Positions 8,932 through 18,300 of a stretch of 64,000 nucleotides of DNA are shown here, one piece after another; the stretch's first letter is position 1, and every line of letters begins with the position of its first letter. The stretch is taken from assembly GCF_900129455.1 (NCBI RefSeq), contig NZ_FQVU01000004.1:372001-436000 (forward strand), in the 5' to 3' direction. A model generated the notes under the pieces. The model was not told the DNA's origin, did no database searches, and saw nothing but the letters and a program-made list of their open reading frames with translations. The position numbers were made by a program, and so were the translations under genes. The stretch comes from Jatrophihabitans endophyticus. Lineage in GTDB: Bacteria > Actinomycetota > Actinomycetes > Mycobacteriales > Jatrophihabitantaceae.

Positions 8932-11237
8932 CCCCCCGGGGCGACGGCCGGCCGGAGCCGGCCGGCGAGGTCGCGTCCCGGCCGCGGTGCCGGGGCGGTG
9001 CGCTCGTGCCGCCCGAACAGCAGCGCGGCGAGCGCGTCGTCGCCGCGGGCCCGCGCGAGCGATCGCGCCGAGCGCAGCCGCAGGGCCGGGGTGTCGACGC
9101 GGCCGTGACGCTCGGCGAGCGCGGCGAGCGTCATGAGGTCGGCGAGGTCGGCCGGTGCGGTGAGCTCGGCGTGGCACCACGCCCGCGCCAGGACGTCGGC
9201 CGGTGGGTCGCCCAGCTGGACACCCGGCCCGGCGAGGACGTGCTCGGCGCCCGGCCCGTCGATCGCTGCGAACCAGAAGGAGCAGTCGGCACCGGCCGCC
9301 CGGGCAGAGCGGACGGTCGCGAGCGCGTCGACGTCGCCCACGCACCCCGCCCGGACCACGACCGAGGGGTAGGGCAGCCACGGTCCGGGGCCGCGGGACT
9401 CGGGGTCGGGCAGCAGCGCGGCGAGGGTGAGCGTCTCACGGTCCTTGCCCGCGGTCCGGGTGTCGGTGTCGCCGCGGTCGGCCCAGTCGGGGCCGTCGTG
9501 CCAGGCCACCGCTGCCGGCACGTGCGCGAGCACGGCGCCGGCGTTGCGGGCCCGGTGCGCGAGCTCCCAGTCCTCGCCGCCGTAGCCGACGAACCGCGGG
9601 TCGAAGCCGCCGGCCCGCCGGTACAGCTCGGCCGACATCGACAGCACGGCGCTGATGACGAAGCGGTAGGACCGGCGGTCGGCGTGCAGCAGGTCGGCGG
9701 TGTCGCGGTAGGCGTCCCGCAGCCACGCCGGCTCGGTCAGCTCGGGGGGACTGACACGACCGTGCCACCAGTCGGCCAGGGCGCTCGCCGGGAGTCCGGC
9801 GAGGTCGGCGTGGCGTCGCCGGCCGACGGCCAGGACGTCCGGGCACCGCGCGGGCAGCCGGGTCAGCTCGCGCACGAAGCCGGGCTCGGGGACGGTGTCG
9901 CCGTCGAGGAAGACGAGGACGTCGTGTCGGGCGGCTCGCGCGCCGAGGTCGCGGGCGGCGGCGGCGCGGAAGCCCTGGTCGTCCTGGTGCAGCACGCGGA
10001 CCGGCACGCCCGCCGCCGCGGTCACGTCGGGTGGCCGGGGGGAGCCGTCGTCGACGACGACCACCTCGAGCGCGCCGCGGTGGTCCTGCGCGGCGAGACC
10101 GGTGAGCACGAGGTCGAGCTCGCGCTGCGCGTCGTAGTACGGGATCACGACGCTCACCGACGGCGGGTCGGCGGGTTCGCTCGCGAGGAGGTCCCAGCGG
10201 TTGCCGGGCACGACCGGCCGGCCGTCGGCGTGCCGGACGGCCGGCGGGGCACAGGCCGCCAGGTGCTCGCGGTAGCCGGCGGCGACGTCGGCGACCGCCG
10301 GGCCGCGCGGCGTCCCGGGGGCGAGCCGGGTGCGGCCGGGGTCGGCGAGGGCGGCGCGCACCGCCGCCGCCAGCGCGTCCGGGTCGTCCGGGTCGTAGAG
10401 CTCCACCGCGCCGGGGCGCTCGGCGGCGAGCTCGCGCGTGTACGCGCAGGCGGGCACGAGCGGTCGGCGGCCGTGGGCCAGCCAGGTGTTGATCGACGCC
10501 GACGCGGTCACCCGGCGGTTCGGGGCGACGGGCACGGCGGCATCGGCCAGATACGCCGCGAGCGCGTCGTCGGGCACGTAACCGGTGAGCAGCCAGCGCT
10601 CGCCCGCCTGCGCGGCGTAGCGGGCGACGAGGTCGTCGTGGCCGTCCGACGCGCGCCCCACCGCGGCGAGCGTGCTGCCCGGCGGGAGCGCGGCGACGAC
10701 CTCGTCGTAGCCGCGGTCGGGGAAGACGAAGCCGAGCACGGTCACGCTGGCCGGGGGCAACGGCGAGCCCCCGGGCTCGGCCGGGTGGGCGGGCTCCAGC
10801 GGCAGGGGAACGGCGCGCAACGAGTGCACGGCGTCGAGACTGCCGGGCGGCAGACCCTCGACCAGGGCGAGCTCGGTGCGGCTGTTGACGACGACCCCCC
10901 GCGCGGCGGCGATCACCCGGGCATAGAGCACCCGGCGCCGCCGCTGCAGGTCGCTGTCGTCGTGCGGGACGTCGTGCAGGGTCACCGAGAGGGAGGCGCC
11001 GGCGGCGGCGACCCACGCCGCCACGCGCTCGAAGGCCGCGCCGGAGACGTCGAGGGCGGGGCCGAGGAGCCGGTCGGTCCAGGCCAGGTGGACGACGTCG
11101 GCGTCCGGGCGGGCGGGCAGCTCGTCGATCGACGCCACGTGCAGCGTGCGTTGCCCGCAGGCGGCCGCGACCAGCCGCGCGTGCCGCACGACGCCGTGCT
11201 CGGCCGGCCCGACGACGAGGTGCACGACATCGGTCAT
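8922..11237 (-). CDS. Two-domain glycosyltransferase (GT4-like N-half, GT2 C-half)
   Basis: 771 residues from the ATG at 11237, which overlaps the TGA of the upstream gene (ATGA). The N-terminal half (about 1-350) is GT-B/GT4-like, with VVNSRTELALVEG, SVTVLGFVFPDRGYDEVV and an APNRRVTAS...INTWLAHGRRPLVP donor-site segment. The C-terminal half begins near residue 380 with VSVVIPYYDAQRELDLVLTG, a classic GT2 start, followed by the metal-binding FLDGDTVPEPG and GGFDPRFVGYGGEDWELAHR motifs. The last about 150 residues are unassigned. Both halves look intact, so one polypeptide may add two sugars. It is the last gene of a four-gene minus-strand run. Confidence 0.82.
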   Translation of the reverse strand: MTDVVHLVVGPAEHGVVRHARLVAAACGQRTLHVASIDELPARPDADVVHLAWTDRLLGPALDVSGAAFERVAAWVAAAGASLSVTLHDVPHDDSDLQRRRRVLYARVIAAARGVVVNSRTELALVEGLPPGSLDAVHSLRAVPLPLEPAHPAEPGGSPLPPASVTVLGFVFPDRGYDEVVAALPPGSTLAAVGRASDGHDDLVARYAAQAGERWLLTGYVPDDALAAYLADAAVPVAPNRRVTASASINTWLAHGRRPLVPACAYTRELAAERPGAVELYDPDDPDALAAAVRAALADPGRTRLAPGTPRGPAVADVAAGYREHLAACAPPAVRHADGRPVVPGNRWDLLASEPADPPSVSVVIPYYDAQRELDLVLTGLAAQDHRGALEVVVVDDGSPRPPDVTAAAGVPVRVLHQDDQGFRAAAARDLGARAARHDVLVFLDGDTVPEPGFVRELTRLPARCPDVLAVGRRRHADLAGLPASALADWWHGRVSPPELTEPAWLRDAYRDTADLLHADRRSYRFVISAVLSMSAELYRRAGGFDPRFVGYGGEDWELAHRARNAGAVLAHVPAAVAWHDGPDWADRGDTDTRTAGKDRETLTLAALLPDPESRGPGPWLPYPSVVVRAGCVGDVDALATVRSARAAGADCSFWFAAIDGPGAEHVLAGPGVQLGDPPADVLARAWCHAELTAPADLADLMTLAALAERHGRVDTPALRLRSARSLARARGDDALAALLFGRHERTAPAPRPGRDLAGRLRPAVAPGGQP

Positions 11238-13072
11238 CGCCCGGTCACCCGGCGGTAGAGCGCGTCGTGGTGCGCGCGGACGAGGTCGCGCTCGGCCTCG
11301 CGCCCGCGGCGGTCCGCGGCGGCCGGGCGGGGCGCGGCGCAGACCGCGGCCACGGCGGCGCGCAGCGAGCCGCGGTCGAGCCCGCGCTGCTCGTCGTTGC
11401 CGTAGGTCGTGACGGCGTCCCACTGCGCGCGGTGGTGGCCGCAGTCGGGCGCGACGACGTGCGTGCCGAGGTCGCGGCACAGCTCCGTCCAGCCCGAGTG
11501 CGTGCCCCAGCGGTAGGGCAGGACGACGGCGTGCGCGGCCGCGACGCGCGCGACGACCTCGTCGTGCGGCAGGTAGGGGGCGACGTCGAGGTCGACGGGG
11601 AGGTCCGGTGCCAGTGCGGCCAGCCCGGCGAGCTCCGGCCGGTCGAGCACGGTCGGCCCGACGAGCACGCGGACCCGTCCGCCGGCGGCCGCCGCGCCCT
11701 CGGCGGCGGCGCGCACGACGTCGAGCGGGTCGCGCACGTTGCCGCGCAGCCCCTTGAGCGGGACGAGGACGGTCGTCGCGGCGTCCACCCGGGCCGGGAC
11801 GGTGTCGAGCAGCGTGGGGTGGGCGACGACCTCGGGCCGCCGGCCGAACCGCGTTCCGCACTCCGCGGCCGCGCCGTCGGTGAGCGTCAGTGCCGCGTCG
11901 GCGGCGGCGAGCACGAGCGCCAGGTGCGCGTCGTGCCGGTCGCGGGTGGGGTGGTGCGGGTTGCGCAGGTCGTGGACGGTCACGACCAGCGGCAGCCGCA
12001 GCTCGCGCAGGCAGCGCAGCCACGCCGCCAGGTCCGCCGGCGCGAGATGGTCGAACCCGAAGTGCAGGTGCACGACGTCGACGTCCTGCGCGGATTCGCG
12101 CAAGACCGACGGGTCGAGCAACGGGTCGGGATCCCACCCGGCGACGCGCTCGGTCGCGACCCGCTCGACCGTCGGCGGGAGCACGGCGTCGAGGTAGTCG
12201 TGCCGCGCCGGGACCGTCGCGACCCGCACCGCGGCCGTGCGCCGCGGCGGCCGGTCGGCGGTGATCAGCCCGCGCTCGGCGAATGCGGCCAGCCAGCCGG
12301 CCATCGGCAGCTCGCCGTGCCGGCGCAGGTACACCGCGCTGTTGCGCAGGATGTCGTCCAGGTGCTCGACCGGCGGCCGGCTGACCGGGTGGTGCTGATG
12401 GAACGCATCGGCGCCGCCCGCGACCGCGGTCGGCACGCCGGCCCGGGCGGCGCTCGCGGCGAAGTCGGTGTCCTCGGCGCCGTAGCCGACGTACCCGGGG
12501 TGGAAGCCGTCCAGCCGCGCCCAGAGCGAGGTCGGGAGTGCGAACGACAGCGACCAGAACAGCTCGGGCGCGACCTCCTCGACCGCACCGGCCGGCGGGT
12601 CGGGGCGGGCGGGGTGCGGCGCCCGGGCGGCGACGAGCGCCGGCGCCGTCCACCCGCCGTCCGGTGCGGGGGGCAGGTAGGTGACCGGGCCGCAGACCAG
12701 CGCGTCCGGGCGGGTCGCCACCGCGGTGCGGTACCGGGCGAGCAGGTCGGGAGCCGGCACGCAGTCGACGTCGAGGAAGACGAGCAGGTCGGCGCCGGCC
12801 GCGATCGCCGCCGCCGCGCCGGCGTTGCGGGCGGCCGCCACCGGCAGTCCGGCACCGGTCGTGGGCAGCGTGAGCAGCTCGGTGGGGAGGTCGGGTCGGG
12901 CGTCGACGACGGCCGCGACCTGCGGGTCGTCGATCGCGACCACGACGTGCACGGCCGGCGCCGGGACGCACCGGGCGAGGAACTCGCGCTGCGTGCGCAG
13001 GTGCGCGTGCCGGCCGGAGACCACGGTGACGACGGCGGTGCGGCCGGCGACGAGGGCGGTCCGGGCGGTCAC
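11234..13072 (-). CDS. Two-domain glycosyltransferase (GT2 N-half, GT4-like C-half)
   Basis: 612 residues from the GTG at 13072, which overlaps the preceding stop by four bases. The domain order is the reverse of its downstream neighbour. The N-terminal GT2 part has FLDVDCVPAPDLLARY (the DXD metal site) and GFHPGYVGYGAEDTDFA. The C-terminal GT-B part has DVDVVHLHFGFDHL, VVTVHDLRNPHH, VLVPLKGLRGNVRDPLDV and a final AVVLPYRWGTHSG donor site. HLHFGFDHL plus TVHDLRNP resembles actinobacterial family 4 transferases. The product is unknown; together the paired enzymes suggest stepwise building of an oligosaccharide. Confidence 0.8.
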   Translation of the reverse strand: MTARTALVAGRTAVVTVVSGRHAHLRTQREFLARCVPAPAVHVVVAIDDPQVAAVVDARPDLPTELLTLPTTGAGLPVAAARNAGAAAAIAAGADLLVFLDVDCVPAPDLLARYRTAVATRPDALVCGPVTYLPPAPDGGWTAPALVAARAPHPARPDPPAGAVEEVAPELFWSLSFALPTSLWARLDGFHPGYVGYGAEDTDFAASAARAGVPTAVAGGADAFHQHHPVSRPPVEHLDDILRNSAVYLRRHGELPMAGWLAAFAERGLITADRPPRRTAAVRVATVPARHDYLDAVLPPTVERVATERVAGWDPDPLLDPSVLRESAQDVDVVHLHFGFDHLAPADLAAWLRCLRELRLPLVVTVHDLRNPHHPTRDRHDAHLALVLAAADAALTLTDGAAAECGTRFGRRPEVVAHPTLLDTVPARVDAATTVLVPLKGLRGNVRDPLDVVRAAAEGAAAAGGRVRVLVGPTVLDRPELAGLAALAPDLPVDLDVAPYLPHDEVVARVAAAHAVVLPYRWGTHSGWTELCRDLGTHVVAPDCGHHRAQWDAVTTYGNDEQRGLDRGSLRAAVAAVCAAPRPAAADRRGREAERDLVRAHHDALYRRVTGR

Positions 13073-14061
13073 GCCGGTGCCCCGACGAGGGCGGTGCGGG
13101 CCAGGCAGGCGGCGAAGCGCCGCGCCCCACTCCCGTCGTTCCACCGGGCCCAGCCCGCGCCGCCCCGCTCGCGGGCGGCGGCCAGGACCGCCGGCCAGCG
13201 CTCGGCCGCCGGCCAGCCGGGCAGCACGACGGCCAGCCCGGCGTCGTCGAGCGCGGCGGCGGTCGCGTGCTGCTCGGCGAAGGGGCGCGACTGCGGCAAC
13301 ACCACCGCGGCCCGCCGGGCGGCCGACACCTCGGCGAGTGCGTTCAGCCCCGCGTGCGTCACGACGACCTCGGCGGCGTGCAGGTCGGCGAGGACGTCCT
13401 CGCTGCGCGGGCGGCCGGCCACCCCGGCGGCCCGGGTCGGCCAGCCGGTCGCGGCCGCGAGCGCGTCCACGTCGGCACCGGTGACCTCGGTGCCGCCGGT
13501 GCCGAGCAGCACCAGCAGCCGGCCCGGCTGCGGGGCCGGCGGCGCCGGGTGGCCGTCGAAGCGCGAGAGCGCGCCCGTCCACGTCGTCTTGGCCGCGAAG
13601 GGCCGCAGGTACGCGGGGTCGTAGACCTCACGGGGCCACGGCGCGAGCACGGCCGTCGCCAGCCGGTAGGCGAGGGTGTGGGCCGGGTCGTCCCGCTCGC
13701 CGGGCATCGCGACGACGGCGACCGGCACGCCGGTCAGTCGCAGCAGCGCCGCCACCTCGACCGAGACGTCGACGACCACGAGCCGCGGCCCCGCGGCCGC
13801 GGCCCACTCCACGAGCCGGCGCATCCGCGCGCGGTAGCCCGGTGACTCCACCGGGGCCCAGTGCAGCGCGCCGCCGGCGTCGGCGTCCATCGCGCCGGGG
13901 AGCGGCGGGTCGGCCGGCAGCGTGACCCAGCCCGCGAACGGGTGCGCCGCGGGCTCGGGCAGCGACGACAGCGCGACGACCGGCTCGGCGCACGCGGCGG
14001 CCACGGTGCTCGCGCGGGTCAGGTGCCCGCTGCCGTGATGGTGGACGTAGTAGCCGATCAC
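13069..14061 (-). CDS. GT-B glycosyltransferase, MurG/MGT-like
   Basis: 330 residues. The N-terminus VIGYYVHHHGSGHLTRA is the glycine/histidine loop of GT-B enzymes of the MurG/UDP-glycosyltransferase kind. The C-terminal half has LLVLLGTGGTEV, then VVVTHAGLNALAEV and VVLPQSRPFAEQHATA, which form the nucleotide-sugar site. The start is a GTG at 14061 with no Shine-Dalgarno. It overlaps by four bases the stop of a 10-codon open frame (14058-14090) that itself starts on the stop of the preceding gene, so translation probably depends on re-initiation. Confidence 0.8.
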   Translation of the reverse strand: MIGYYVHHHGSGHLTRASTVAAACAEPVVALSSLPEPAAHPFAGWVTLPADPPLPGAMDADAGGALHWAPVESPGYRARMRRLVEWAAAAGPRLVVVDVSVEVAALLRLTGVPVAVVAMPGERDDPAHTLAYRLATAVLAPWPREVYDPAYLRPFAAKTTWTGALSRFDGHPAPPAPQPGRLLVLLGTGGTEVTGADVDALAAATGWPTRAAGVAGRPRSEDVLADLHAAEVVVTHAGLNALAEVSAARRAAVVLPQSRPFAEQHATAAALDDAGLAVVLPGWPAAERWPAVLAAARERGGAGWARWNDGSGARRFAACLARTALVGAPA

Positions 14062-14090
14062 GGTGCGGGAGTGCGGGCCGGGGCGGTCAT
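14058..14090 (-). other. Ten-codon coupling open frame between two glycosyltransferase genes
   Basis: ATG at 14090 overlaps the TGA of the upstream GT4 gene (ATGA), encodes MTAPARTPAP, and ends in a TGA at 14060-14058 that overlaps the GTG start of the next gene (GTGA). It fills the 25-bp gap and could carry ribosomes across. The alternative is that its ATG is the true start of the next protein and a frameshift is present. Confidence 0.45.
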
Positions 14091-15157
14091 GCCGCGACGG
14101 CCCCGGTGAGCAGCGCCTCGTAGCGGTCCATCATCAGCTCCAGCGAGCACGCCTGCTCGGCGCGGGCCCGCGCCGCGGCGCGGGGCAGCAGCACCGCCTC
14201 GTCGATCGCACCGGCCAGCGCCGCGATGTCGCCGCCGCGCACCAGTCGGGCGCAGCTGTCGTCCACGACCTCGGGCACGCCGCCGCGACGGAAACCCGCG
14301 ACCGGGGTGCCGGACGCCAGCGCCTCGGCCACGACCAGGCCGTACGGCTCGTCCCACACCGGGGTGACGACGACGGCCGCCGACGTGCGGACCAGCTCCG
14401 ACAGCGCCGCCTGGTCCAGGTGGCCGGCGTGCACGACGTCGTCGCCGAGCAGCGGCTCGATCTCGAGCTTGTAGTAGTCGCGGTCGTCGACGGGGCCGGC
14501 CAGGACGAGCCGGCGACCGGCGCGGCGCGCGGCGTGGATCGCCAGGTGGGGCGCCTTCTCGGGCACGAGCCGCCCGGTCCAGGCGAGGTCGCAGCCGCCG
14601 GGCCCGGCCGGCCAGCGCGCGAGGTCGACGCCGTTGGGCACGACGTCGACGTGGTCGAGCAGCGGCCGCCAGCGCCCGGCGGTGTGCTCGCTGACCGCGA
14701 CGAAGCGCATCGCGGTGCGCGGGCCGGACTGCACGGCGCTCTCGAGCCACGGCGTCGGTGGCGTGTGCAGCGTCGTGACCATCGGCGTGGAGACGAAGCG
14801 TGCCATCGCGATGGGCAGGTGGTGCAGGCTGTGGTTGTGGACGACGTCGTAGCGTCCCGGCTGCGCGGCCAGCTGCATCATGACGCTGAGGTAGGCGTGG
14901 TGCTCGTCCAGGACGACGTCGGGCGGCATCGAGACGTCCGCGCGGGCGTCCTCGGACAGCACCGGCCCGGTCAGGGCGATGTCGCTGAGCGGCAGCCGCG
15001 GGTCGCTGCCGGGCGAGGCGAACACGGTGACGTCGTGACCGCGCTGCAGCAGGTTCGTGCACAGGGCCCACACGTGCGCGACCAGCCCGCCGGAGAACGG
15101 TTCGGCCAGCGGCGAACGCGAGGGGGCGATGACGGCGATACGACGTGGGCGCAGCAC
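14087..15157 (-). CDS. Glycosyltransferase family 4 protein
   Basis: 356 residues from the GTG at 15157, preceded by GGAGG at good spacing; the frame is open further upstream but has no ribosome site there. The N-terminal Rossmann half contains SGGLVAHVWALCTNLLQRGHDV, the glycine-rich acceptor loop, and YDVVHNHSLHHL. The C-terminal half contains VVPNGVDLARW, GRLVPEKAPHLAIHAA and the EX7E donor segment in EPYGLVVAEALASGTPV. This is a typical retaining GT4 enzyme, acting at the cytoplasmic face of the membrane. It is the first gene of the glycosyltransferase run, so the promoter is expected in the 219-bp gap up to cobN. Confidence 0.87.
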   Translation of the reverse strand: MLRPRRIAVIAPSRSPLAEPFSGGLVAHVWALCTNLLQRGHDVTVFASPGSDPRLPLSDIALTGPVLSEDARADVSMPPDVVLDEHHAYLSVMMQLAAQPGRYDVVHNHSLHHLPIAMARFVSTPMVTTLHTPPTPWLESAVQSGPRTAMRFVAVSEHTAGRWRPLLDHVDVVPNGVDLARWPAGPGGCDLAWTGRLVPEKAPHLAIHAARRAGRRLVLAGPVDDRDYYKLEIEPLLGDDVVHAGHLDQAALSELVRTSAAVVVTPVWDEPYGLVVAEALASGTPVAGFRRGGVPEVVDDSCARLVRGGDIAALAGAIDEAVLLPRAAARARAEQACSLELMMDRYEALLTGAVAA

Positions 15158-15376
15158 GGAGCCTCCGGCTCGATCCGGGTGCGCACCGCGGCTTGATGCG
15201 TAGGAGTGCCGGGCTCGGGCGTGCCGAGTCGACACCGCCGATCCAAGCAGACGGGTCCGACATTGCACCGGGCCCCCGTAGTTCAGGGTCCCCATCCACC
15301 GCCGGGTGGTCACGCACCCGTCGGGTGGTCGCACGGACGGCGACCGGTCGGGATGCCGACCGAGCGCTCGGCGGGG
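15158..15376. other. 219-bp intergenic gap between cobN and the glycosyltransferase operon
   Basis: It must hold the promoter of the glycosyltransferase operon and the end of the cobN transcript. I see a CGGGTGGTC motif repeated in direct orientation about 18 bp apart near 15302-15330, but no confident -10/-35 pair and no strong terminator. Confidence 0.4.
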
Positions 15377-18300
15377 TCAGCGGTCCTCGAGGTCGCCCTC
15401 CGTCTCGAGGTAGGCCCGGCGCAGGGCGTCGAGCGTCTCGGGGTCGGGGGAGTCCCAGAGCTTGCGCTCGGCGGCCTCGAGCAGCCGCTCGGTGATGCCG
15501 TGCAGCGCCCACGGGTTGGACCGTTCGAAGAAGGCCCGGGTGTCGGCGTCGCGGACGTAGCTGTCGGCGAGCTTCTCGTACATCCAGTCCTCGACGACGC
15601 CGGCGGTGGCGTCGTAGCCGAACAGGTAGTCGACGGTGGCGGCGAGCTCGAAGGCGCCCTTGTAGCCGTGGCGCTTCATCGCATCGATCCAGCGCGGGTT
15701 GACGACGCGGGCGCGGAACACCCGCGCGGTCTCCTCGGCCAGCGACCGGGTGCGCACGGTGTCCGGACGGGTCGAGTCGCCGATGTAGGCGCGCGGCGCC
15801 CGGCCGGTCAGCGCGCGGACGGTCGCGATCATGCCGCCGTGGTACTGGAAGTAGTCGTCGGAGTCGGCGATGTCGTGCTCGAGCGTGTCGGTGTTGTGCG
15901 CCGCCACCGCGATGCGCCGGTACGCCGTCTCCATGTCCGGCCGGGCCTCGCGACCGTCCAGCCCGCGGCCGTAGGCGAAGCCGCCCCACGCCGCGTAGAC
16001 CTCGGCGAGATCGGCGTCGTCACGCCAGTTGCGCGCGTCGATCAGCGGCAGCAGCCCCGCGCCGTACGCACCGGGCTTGGAGCCGAAGATGCGGATGGTC
16101 GCGCGGCGCTCGTCGCCGTGCTCGGCGAGGTCGGCCTGCGCGTGCGCGCGGACGAAGTTCGACTCGGCCGGCTCGTCGAGGTCGGCGACCAGCCGCACCG
16201 CGTCGTCCAGCATCGTCACGACGTGCGGGAACGCGTCGCGGAAGAACCCGCTGATGCGCACGGTGACGTCGATGCGGGGCCGCCCCAGCTCGGCGAGCGG
16301 GATCGCGTCGAGCGAGCTGACCCGACGCGACGCCTCGTCCCAGACCGGCCGGACGCCGAGCAGCGCCAGCACCTCGGCGATGTCGTCGCCGCTGGTGCGC
16401 ATCGCCGACGTCCCCCACGCCGACAGGCCGACCGACGCGGGGTACTCGCCGGTGTCGGCGAGGTGGCGTTCGAGCAGCGAGTTCGCCATCGCCTGCCCGG
16501 TCTCCCACGCCAGCCGGGACGGCACCGCGCGCGGGTCGACGGTGTAGAAGTTCCGCCCCGTCGGCAGCACGTTCACGAGTCCACGCAGCGGCGAGCCGGA
16601 CGGGCCGGCGGGCACGTGGCCACCGGCCAGCGCGTGCAGGACGTGGTCGATCTCGGCCGCGGTGCCGGCGAGGCGGGGCACGACCTCGGTGGCGGCGAAA
16701 CGCAGCACGTCGGCGACGGTCCCGCTCGCCAGCCCGTCGACGGCGGCGGGCGACCAGTCGGCGTCCTCCAGGGCCTGCACGAGGCGGCGGGCCTCGGCCT
16801 CGTGCTCGTCGGCGTCCACGCCGGCGCCCTCGACGAGGCCCAGCGCCTCGCGCAGGCCCGGCAGCGAGCGGGCGCCGGCGAACATCTGCCGTGCCCGCAG
16901 GATCGCCAGCACCAGGTTCACCCGCGCCTCGCCGACGGGGGCGCCGCCGAGGACGTGCAGCCCGTCGCGGATCTGCGCGTCCTTGATCTCGCAGAGCCAG
17001 CCGTCGACGTGGAGCAGGAAGTCGTCGAACTCGGCGTCGTGCGGCCGGTCGTCCAGCCCGAGGTCGTGGTCGAGCTTGGCCGCCTGGATGAGCGTCCAGA
17101 TCTGGGCGCGGATCGCGGGCAGCTTGCCCGGGTCCATCGCCGCGATGTTGGCGTGCTCGTCGAGCAGCTGCTCGAGCCGGGCGATGTCGCCGTAGCTCTC
17201 GGCCCGGGCCATCGGCGGGACGAGGTGGTCGACGATGGTGGCGTGCGCGCGCCGCTTGGCCTGCGCGCCCTCGCCCGGGTCGTTCACGAGGAACGGGTAC
17301 ACGAGCGGCAGGTCGCCGATCGCCGCGTCGGCGGCGCACGCGGCCGACAGCCCCGCGGTCTTGCCGGGCAGCCACTCGAGGTTGCCGTGCTTGCCGACGT
17401 GCACGACCGCGTCGGCGCCGAACTGCTCGCGCACCCAGTGGTACGCGGCGAGGTAGTGGTGACTCGGCGGCAGGTCCGGGTCGTGGTAGATCGCGACCGG
17501 GTTGGCGCCGAAGCCGCGCGGCGGCTGCACCATGACCACGACGTTGCCCGAGCGCAGCGCCGCCAGCACGATCTCGCCGTCGGCGGAGTTCGAGTGGTCC
17601 ACGAACAGCTCGCCCGGGGCGGCGCCCCAGTGCTCGGTGACCGCGTCGCGGAGCACCGGGTCGAGGGTGTCGAACCAGCGGCGGTAGTCGGCGGCGGCGA
17701 TGCGGACGGGGTTGCCGGCCAGCTGCTCCTCGGTGAGCCACTGCTCGTCCTGCCCGCCCGCGGCGATGAGGGCGTGGAAGAGCGCGTCGCCGTCCTGCTC
17801 GTCGACGCCGGGGAGGTCGGTGGCGACATCGCGGCCGAGGTCGTACCCCGCGTCGCGCATGGCGGCGAGCAGCCCGACGGTGGATGCGGGGGTGTCGAGG
17901 CCGACCGCGTTGCCGATGCGGGCGTGTTTGGTCGGGTAGGCCGACAGCATCACCACGATCCGCTTGTCGGCGTTCGGGATGCGGCGCAGCCGCGCGTGCT
18001 TCACGGCGATCCCCGCGACGCGCCGGGCGCGCTCGGGGTCGGCGACGTAATGCGTGAGGCCGTCCTCGCCGACCTCCTTGAACGAGAACGGGACGGTGAT
18101 GATGCGACCGTCGAACTCGGGGATCGCGACCTGGTTGGCGGCGTCCATCGGCGAGAGGCCGTCGTCGGACTCCACCCAGGCGTCGCGCGACGAGGTGAGG
18201 CACATCGCCTGCAGGACCGGCACGTCCAGCCCGCTGAGCGCGGCGGCGTCCCACTCCTCGTCGGTGCCGCCGGCCTGCGCCGCGGCCGGCGTCGTCCCCC

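Noticed and set aside
8922-13130. A single 1402-codon open frame across two glycosyltransferase genes
   Set aside because: The real reading frames change at the 4-base overlaps at 11234-11237; the region upstream of the ATG at 11237 in this frame is Arg/Pro-rich and has no domain.
15273-15330. A GTAGTTCAGGG-like sequence that resembles a tRNA A-box
   Set aside because: No acceptor stem, anticodon arm or T-loop pairing can be drawn around it.
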